Positions 14,294 through 15,289 of a stretch of DNA of 15,289 nt are shown here, in pieces. The stretch spans positions 1-15,289 of the forward strand of contig CALMFL010000043.1 in the NCBI GenBank assembly GCA_937862595.1, given 5' to 3'. Position 1 is the first letter of the stretch; the number at the start of each line of letters is the position of its first letter. The notes under the pieces were generated by a model. It was not told the origin of the DNA. It ran no database searches and saw nothing but the letters and a program-made list of their open reading frames with translations. A program made the translations under genes and the position numbers. Source of the stretch: an uncultured Fidelibacterota bacterium (GTDB lineage: Bacteria; Fidelibacterota; Fidelibacteria; Fidelibacterales; Fidelibacteraceae).

Positions 14294-15289
14294 CTAATAT
14301 AACAAATACTTTTCCCGTTCCGCAAGGAATGCGTCCAGTTCTTCCCGGTAACTGCCGATGATCTCGGCGGCCGGCCGTTTTGCGTTGAACATGTCGACGC
14401 CAAGGCCGTTGCCCCACAGCTGTCCCATGAAATCGGGCCGGGAGATGGCAAAGCTTTCGGGATAAAGGGTGTTCAGCACGTCGATGAGGTGAATGCCGAA
14501 CTCAAGCGAGCGGAACTGCACGGGATCGGTCACCGTCAGGGCGATGCCCTCGCAGGGGACGCCCTCAAATTTCGGGTCCATGGCCGTTCCGGGTATGTCC
14601 TGCGGGGTGAAGGCGACCGGCCGGATGTCGACGCCGGGGATATGCCGCTCTTCCAGCGCGCGGATGACCTCGTCGGACTTTATGTAGGGTGCCCCGACCC
14701 ATTCAAAGGGGTACAGGGTCCCGCGGCCTTCGGAAAAGTTCGTTCCCTCGAAGAGGCAGGTGCCCGGATAAACCAGCGCTTCGTTCAGATTGCGGATATT
14801 CGGGGAAGGGGCAACCCAGGGGAGTTTTGTTTTTTCGTAGCTTTTTCCCGGGTTCCAGTTGGACATTTTGACGATATGAAGGTCCAGCTTGTCCGCCGCG
14901 TTGATCCAGCCCTTGCCGCGGATCATCAGCGCCAGTTCGCCGACGGTCATGCCGTGGCGGAGGGGAATGGCGAACATGCCGACGAAGGAGGTGTAGCCGG
15001 GCTGCATCACGGGGCCTTCGGCAAGCCGGCCGACGGGATTCGGCCGGTCGAGAATATAGACCGGAATGTTGTTTTCGGCCGCGGCCTCCAGGATATTGAA
15101 CATCGTGGAAATGTAGGTGTAGAAGCGGGCGCCGACATCCTGAATATCAAAGACGATCACGTCAAGGCCCGCCAGCATTTCCGGCGTGGGTTTCCGCGTG
15201 CTGCCGTAAATGCTCAGGACGGGAACGCCGGTCTTTTCGTCGGTCTCCCGTTCAATGTAGACGCCGCGTTCCGTGGTACCCCGGAACCC
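14294..15289 (-). CDS. DUF1343 / NamZ-like protein, tandem paralogue (5' partial at the window edge)
   Basis: The frame is open to base 15289, so the N-terminus lies outside; 331 residues are visible. The codons beyond the internal ATG at 15178 already match the family: G-F-R-G at the very edge, then S-I-Y-G and K-P-T-P-E-M-L. Further on come F-D-I-Q-D-V-G-A-R-F-Y-T-Y, D-R-P-N-P-V-G-R-L, F-E-G-T-N-F-S-E-G-R-G-T, P-F-E-W-V-G and the ending Y-L-L-Y. The visible part aligns with its neighbour almost without gaps and appears more than half identical, so the pair arose by tandem duplication. Side chains differ around the substrate loops (for example A-P-Y-I-K-S versus A-D-Y-I-N-S), which may mean different substrates. 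Whether it is also a lipoprotein cannot be seen. It is probably co-transcribed with the next NamZ-like gene and der. Confidence 0.9.
   Translation of the reverse strand, partial: GFRGTTERGVYIERETDEKTGVPVLSIYGSTRKPTPEMLAGLDVIVFDIQDVGARFYTYISTMFNILEAAAENNIPVYILDRPNPVGRLAEGPVMQPGYTSFVGMFAIPLRHGMTVGELALMIRGKGWINAADKLDLHIVKMSNWNPGKSYEKTKLPWVAPSPNIRNLNEALVYPGTCLFEGTNFSEGRGTLYPFEWVGAPYIKSDEVIRALEERHIPGVDIRPVAFTPQDIPGTAMDPKFEGVPCEGIALTVTDPVQFRSLEFGIHLIDVLNTLYPESFAISRPDFMGQLWGNGLGVDMFNAKRPAAEIIGSYREELDAFLAEREKYLLY

Noticed and set aside
14251..14451. 67-residue N-terminal extension of the second NamZ-like protein
   Set aside because: It overlaps the paralogue's 3' end, has no family similarity, and a strong SD sequence and lipoprotein signal mark the later start.

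Overview
The window looks like a chromosomal segment from a Gram-negative, probably FCB-superphylum (Bacteroidota/Fibrobacterota/Marinimicrobia-like) bacterium of moderately high GC. The reasons are a serine-palmitoyltransferase-like enzyme next to a reductase, a histidine kinase with an exported TPR sensor, large DUF11/OmpA and outer-membrane barrel proteins, and tandem DUF1343 (NamZ-type) genes. This is inference from gene content; no rRNA or tRNA is present to fix the taxonomy.

Layout. Positions 1-9348 read on the + strand and 9430-15289 on the - strand, meeting tail to tail at about 9349-9429. (i) 1-3009: a large exported surface protein, 5' end outside the window, with carboxypeptidase-regulatory/SdrD-like domains, DUF11 repeats and two OmpA-like peptidoglycan-binding domains. 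One in-frame TAA (2008-2010) cuts the first OmpA domain, so the gene reads as two ORFs (1-2010 and 2038-3009). (ii) 3006-6104: a 1032-residue secreted outer-membrane beta-barrel protein, overlapping the previous gene by 4 nt and probably co-translated with it. (iii) 6298-6939: a small PAS protein with a C-terminal CxxC...CxxC motif. (iv) 7215-9348: a PLP-dependent alpha-oxoamine synthase that looks like bacterial serine palmitoyltransferase, followed by a classical SDR; together a likely sphingolipid or sulfonolipid headgroup/base pathway. (v) 9430-11565 (-): a TPR sensor histidine kinase with its own promoter. (vi) 15289-11708 (-): an operon of two tandem DUF1343/NamZ genes and the ribosome-biogenesis GTPase der.

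Most of the window concerns the cell envelope: peptidoglycan-anchored surface protein plus barrel, unusual lipid synthesis, and peptidoglycan amino-sugar cleavage, with two signalling proteins between. No mobile element, CRISPR array, tRNA or rRNA was seen. No gene-free stretch exceeds 300 bases; the longest are 6940-7214 (275 nt; promoter and hairpin candidates) and 6105-6297 (193 nt; C-rich tract).

The most notable points are the stop codon inside an otherwise intact OmpA domain, the poorly characterised DUF11/OmpA + barrel pair, and the SPT-SDR lipid pair with a long leader.
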